Assembly (NCBI GenBank): GCA_037447655.1
Contig: JBBHKE010002480.1
Location: forward strand, 1-33,824
Direction: 5' to 3'
Origin: Zygnema cylindricum
Lineage: Eukaryota > Streptophyta > Zygnematophyceae > Zygnematales > Zygnemataceae
Length of the DNA: 33,824 nucleotides
Part shown: in pieces, positions 29,543 to 33,824 of the stretch
Numbering within the stretch: position 1 is the first letter of the stretch
Layout: every line of letters begins with the position of its first letter
Notes under the pieces: model-generated
What the model was told of the DNA's origin: nothing
The model's input: the letters and a program-made list of their open reading frames with translations, nothing else
The model's database searches: none
Translations under genes and position numbers: made by a program

Positions 29543-31226
29543 TAACATACGTTGGATGCTATCCAAGGACACTCATTTTGCTTATAACTGGGCTTGGAAT
29601 GTGGTACTTGCGTTATGTACCATGCACAAGAACTGGATAACAAACTGTGGCAAGTGTGGATTTTCTATTATGAACATATTGTAATCTGTTTTGTTGTCGA
29701 ATTGTGAATTATTTGTTTTGCCGGAAAAGAATGCTTTCGTAAAAACTGTGTAGGCCAACGGACAGATTACAATGGTATTGCCCTATCACGAGTTGTTAGC
29801 ACAATCAAACTGAAAATTATCTCAATAGGTAGTAAATTTACAAAAAAACAACTCGAAGAGAAAAAGGTGACGATTCTCCCAGGGAGACTCCTTAAAAATC
29901 CCTTATGGCATCCCCATCCTAGAATGTACCTGGTAGCCATAATTCCCATATTTAAACACAACCAGGATTAAAACAATCATCACCAATTTTTGTAATTTGG
30001 AATTTCCTGAATAAAATTTTGAAGGGTGGGTTTAAGATGTATTTTCAACGGAAAACAAAGATTTCTACTTTGATATTTACTTGTCTGTGCAACGGGAGTT
30101 ATTGCGCTTAAAAATTGACATTTTTATGTACTAAAACAGTTAGAAAACCGTTTTTGGAAAACGAGATCACATACTTCATCGACAATTATACCACTTATTT
30201 AATAATATAAAGATTTTTTTACTTCTGATGTGAAATTATAATATGTAATACTAATTTAGTGCAAGGATATGCGGCAGATTGTAGCCAGCATTCTTTATAG
30301 TGTTGTCAACACTGTTTTGTGATTTTCGACCAAAAAAAGACACGACCTAATTAGAGTTGGTGTACTTCAGATTTAGGTCAAGATTTGCCACGAACAACAA
30401 ATTTCATAATAAACACTAAAAAACCCTAAACAGAAACAACAAAATCCCATAAATAAGGTTAAAGCTGTCAAACACAGAGTGTTGCTCTTCTGCAACAAAG
30501 TCGAAAAATAAAAAAGTACTACTGTGGATTTCTGCTCGCTACGCGTTGAAAGTAGTTTCACTGTTCTCCTAATTGTCAATTTAACAAAAACAAGGAAGTG
30601 AGAATAAATACAGTCAACACATCATTACCAACACCTTAAAAGTACAACAGCAGATTAAAACTAGGACTTAATCGCATTTAGAGTGTTTCAACTAATTTTT
30701 TTTTTATCTTAAGTGCTTCTCACTTCCGTGGGCTCCACCTTGTAAGGAATTTAGACAACTGTGGGAATTTCTCCCTCCATTTCTTTCTTCTCCTCTCCTT
30801 CTTCTCTTCTCCTTCTTCTCCTCTCCTTGTCTTGTCTTCTCCTTCTTCTCCTCTCCTTGTCTTGTCTTCTCCTTTCCTTCTTCATCTCTGTCTTCTTATC
30901 TCCTCTTCTTTCTAAACAAGTACACTAAATAGCTGACAATAGCCATTCAAAAGAACAAAAATATAGTTCAGAAAATCTGTTGCAAATATATTTTCTCCGC
31001 GGTTGACAAAATACATGTATAACACTTATAACATGGATGGAAATAAAGACGTGACGATAATAACTTCAACAAGAAAAAGTACCTTCGTTTCATTTGTCAC
31101 AACTTGTTTAAAAAAAACCGCGATAACGATGATTAGTGTACCGTGAATGTAAACCCACCTTCGGAGTTCCTCGAATTAGAAAAAAGGAGAATAAGGAAAT
31201 GAAAAAAGAAGAATTAAGGAAATAAA
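29543..31226. other. Intergenic region between convergent genes A and B
   Basis: No gene is seen in this AT-rich stretch. A pyrimidine-rich tract lies at about 30773-30915. The last ~200 bp probably include the 3' UTR of gene B on the minus strand; no single strong AATAAA was chosen. Confidence 0.6.
30773..30915. repeat. Polypyrimidine tract with ~30-bp direct repeat
   Basis: Nearly all C and T on the plus strand, with CTTCTCCTTC and TTCTCCTCTCC words. The unit ending CCTTGTCTTGT occurs twice in succession (about 30807-30837 and 30838-30867). It is low complexity, with no gene. Confidence 0.85.
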
Positions 31227-33699
31227 TCAAGTCCCGGTAACGAACTCTCCTGTACGAGCTCCACCTGGTCTCCAAAATCCTTTTTGATAGGCAATAACAA
31301 CTTCTGTCTTTTGGATCGAGAAACGCTTCTCCGCCCAATGGAGAGATCGGCTCACATTTTGAAAAAATTCTGAACCGTCGGATTTCTCTCTCACGACAAT
31401 CCAACTGTCGGGCCTCGCAATACGATCTAGTTCCAATATCACCTCCACTGGGTCACACCTGTCCAAAAAGATTACGATAAGATAAGATAAAATTAACAAC
31501 AATGTTATCCCACAATTTTTTTTTATCCCACACAAAATTTTTGTCCCACAATTTTTTTATCCCACAAAAATCAGCAAAATTGAAAATAACTTCCATAAGG
31601 ATCGCTATTATTGTGTTTCCACAAGATCATATTGTCATGACTTGTAAAAATAACCAAATTCAGGGAAAAAATAAAGCATATATATATATTGATATTATAG
31701 CGTTGATAGTACAGTTTTAACATTAGAATCAACTTCAATCGCAATACACAGTGAAATTTACCTGATTGGTCTGAGAAGCCCCATATACAAAAAACAATTT
31801 TAATATACAGGAGGCAATTTTAATATAAAAAAGGCAATTTTAATATACAAAAGGCGATTTTAATACCTAAAAAGAACTTGACTCACCTTCCATTTATGGC
31901 CGAAAGGAGATGGTTAACGTGAATAAAATCATAGGATCGTGGGTGAGTACTGAATGCTTCACACCAATCGTGATAAACTCCCAAAAGACCTCTTTCAAAA
32001 ATTATCGGCAATGTATCTGGTCCACTTACGGGTACCACATTCATTACCCACACCTTTCCCGGAAAGGCATCCATCGCTGCCCCAAACCTGAAAAAAAAAA
32101 ACACAAAAAAAAAAAAACAGCAACTCGTAGAAGAACTCAGATGAACTATTTCATAGAAGAATAGAAGAATTAAAAGGACTATAAATGATCCAAAAACGCA
32201 GTTCAACATTAGACCAAATTTGTTAAACAAAATTAGACGCATGACAATACTTTTGAATTTGAAAAGTAACACAAAACTTATACAATTCATTTGTGTAAAG
32301 TTTCTATAACAAATGTGATAGCCAGATTTCCGCCGAAAGCCGTGATCGAAACAAAAGGGAGAGAGGGAGAGAGAAAGAGATACTCGACAACTTGAGGACA
32401 CAAATAAAACTCACCCTCCATAAAAAGGGTTACAATCCATGACATTTCGTACTTTCGACCAATCAATGCCCATTTCCTTCACATAATCTCTTCCCACAAT
32501 TCGCAACCACCGAAGAGTATCACGATGAAATTCGTCTCTTCTCGGTCTCCCAAAAATCCCTACCCCAGTTTCTTCTAACCAATAGGGAACATTTCTCAAA
32601 CGCTCCCCAGGTTTGGGTTTTTTCCCAAAAGTTCCTCCTAAAGAAGGCCATTGTGAACCTCTTTCTGAAGGACCGACCGGTATTCTGTGTAAGCAAGGCT
32701 CAACAGGAATATACCTAAACAGAAGAAAAAAGCGAAAAGTGAATCATTAAAAAAGTGGAAAAAGAACCATTAAAAAAGTGAAAAATGAACCACTAAAAAA
32801 GTGAAAAAAAAGTTTGATGATTTTGTCCAGAAGGATGTCACAATTTTGAAGATAAAGACCATGTTCCATGAAAGGAATTGCAATATCGGCTCAAATGCTT
32901 ACGAAAAGAAAAAAGAAAAAAATGGGCCGCAAAATTTTAGAAACGTGAAGGTGCAAAAATTGACGACCCAATTAGGACATTTAATAATCAAAGAGTTGGA
33001 TTCCAGATAATAAGACAAGAATCAAGTTCATAACAACTAAAAAGGAGATGAATCAAAGAGGTCTAGTTAAAAATGTCCCCATAGATAATGCAATTAAAAA
33101 TTATAGAATGGCAATACAAAGTCTAGTCATTTACATAATAGGAGATTTCTTCAAAAAACTCAAGAAACTTCAAAATTCTTAAAATTCAAGAAACGTCAAG
33201 AAACTTCAAGAAACTTCCTCAAGAAACTGTCTCAACCATATTTAACAGGATGATACATTTTTATTAAACGTGAATTACGCTTTAGTACACTAATTAAAAG
33301 GCAAATATGACCATAAGCCATCAATATGCCAAATGTCATTTATGCCTAATAATGCATAAAAAAAAAAAGAGAAAAAAAAGTGGGGAAATGAGACCATCTT
33401 ACAAGCTTTTCTTCCCAATTTTACCGAGTGAAATGCGATTTTACCTCCCATTTTCCCTTAGCTAAATTCAAATGTAAAGAGATAAAACAAACTAGGCATA
33501 TGAATCATTCTCTTCTCATTCAACTGAACTTACCAAGCAGCATCAGCATTATCCTCTTTATAGCAAAAGGGAGGGATCTCCTCAACTCTCTTATCGAGAC
33601 ACGAATTATTTGTTGGTTTTTGCCAAACCACAGAACCTTTTTTATCCGAGCTTCTTGCTAACATTTTCCAACACATCCCATCAGCCAGTTTCTTTACTC
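31227..33699 (-). CDS. Gene B: PMT-type (DUF248) putative methyltransferase, C-terminal 298 aa
   Basis: Four minus-strand exons join in frame: 33534-33699, 32415-32714, 31887-32087 and 31227-31458, with GT-AG introns and a TGA stop at 31227. Upstream exons lie beyond the right edge. The protein matches the plant PMT family (Methyltransf_29): VVWQKPTNNSCLDKR and PPFC in the first exon, PVEPCLHRIP then GIDWSKVRNVMDCNPFYGG in the second. The third has VWVMNVVPVSGPDTLPIIFE, RGLLGVYHDWCEAFSTHPRS and YDFIHVNHL. The last has VILELDRIARPDSWIVVREK and SLHWAEKRF and ends shortly after GFWRP. Family members are usually Golgi type II membrane proteins of about 600 aa linked to cell-wall polysaccharide methylation; the membrane anchor would be outside the window. 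No stops or frameshifts, so probably functional. Confidence 0.93.
31507..31568. repeat. TCCCACAATTTTTT tandem repeat in gene B intron
   Basis: Three to four imperfect units of ATCCCACAATTTTTTT lie about 50 bp upstream of the last-exon acceptor on the minus strand. No function is evident. Confidence 0.7.
31793..31867. repeat. GGCAATTTTAATATACAAAA tandem repeat in gene B intron
   Basis: Four imperfect units of about 20 bp lie just downstream (minus strand) of the donor of exon 31887-32087. Confidence 0.75.
32721..32812. repeat. AT-rich ~23-bp tandem repeat in gene B intron
   Basis: Units resembling AACCATTAAAAAAGTGAAAA occur about three to four times beside the acceptor of exon 32415-32714. 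Confidence 0.7.
33155..33230. repeat. CAAGAAACTT short tandem repeat
   Basis: About six imperfect copies of a 10-bp CAAGAAACTT unit lie in the 819-bp intron of gene B (32715-33533). Confidence 0.75.
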
Positions 33700-33765
33700 C
33701 TGTGTACCACACAAAAAAAAAAAAAACCGACTCCATAAGACATGGTAATATGACATCATACGGTG

Positions 33766-33824
33766 CTAAGAGAGAGAGAGATCTCTCCCTCTCCCTCTCC
33801 CTCTCCCTCTCCCTCTCCCTCTCC
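33766..33824. repeat. (AG)n then (TCTCCC)n microsatellite at window edge
   Basis: AGAGAGAGAGAG is followed by at least seven TCTCCC units running off the right end. It lies in an intron of gene B. Confidence 0.9.

Noticed and set aside
29216-29643. Minus-strand ORFs with repeated IVTK or NCHKK
   Set aside because: Three frames are open over the same minisatellite, as expected when a repeat lacks stop words; no start context or domain.
31885-32401. Continuous 172-codon minus-strand ORF as one exon
   Set aside because: Its first ~100 codons are intron sequence; the PMT homology begins exactly after a CAG acceptor at 32088.

Overview
The window is nuclear DNA of a seed plant, most likely a flowering plant. 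It carries two intron-containing host genes with compact GT-AG introns on the right, and a dense stack of nested Ty1/copia retrotransposons and miniature inverted-repeat elements on the left. No prokaryotic, organellar or free-virus features were seen. The species cannot be named from the sequence.

Bases 1-14,070 are a retrotransposon graveyard. Three degraded bodies of one Ty1/copia family lie in different orientations: copia 1 (minus, 1-4587), copia 2 (minus, 7893-11021) and copia 3 (plus, 12076-14070). Five copies of a related ~0.8-1.03 kb LTR (A-E) are interspersed. LTR-A and LTR-D are solo LTRs that landed inside pol frames; each has TG...CA ends and a near-perfect 5-bp target duplication. 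LTR-B and LTR-C form a ~1 kb inverted pair around a broken, unrecognised ORF (5587-6883). Four of the five LTRs hold a tRNA-like cassette antisense to the LTR. All five carry a G-box (CACGTG), a CCAAT box and a cluster of GTAC words where the promoter should be.

Bases 14,148-19,400 hold a second copia family (element 4). It has a 5' LTR, a tRNA-iMet-type primer site, one long gag-protease frame interrupted by three stop codons, no recognisable integrase or reverse transcriptase, and a truncated 3' LTR. A 457-bp hAT-type MITE (8-bp target duplication) and a 695-bp Tourist-like MITE (3-bp TTA-type duplication) are inserted in it. The unoccupied site of the second is preserved in a neighbouring remnant at 14408-14570. 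A related Tourist-like MITE lies at 20186-20943.

Bases 20,947-24,000 are AT-rich intergenic DNA with short inverted repeats only. Gene A (24095-28941, plus, four coding exons, predicted 997 aa) encodes three CCCH zinc fingers, a coiled coil, a basic nuclear-localisation-like stretch and a conserved-looking C-terminal domain. Gene B (31227-33699 and beyond the right edge, minus) encodes the C-terminal half of a plant PMT-type (DUF248, Methyltransf_29) putative methyltransferase. The two genes are convergent, and the ~2.3 kb between them holds a 3'-UTR duplication, a ~22-bp minisatellite and a pyrimidine tract. All calls come from reading the sequence; no database search was run.
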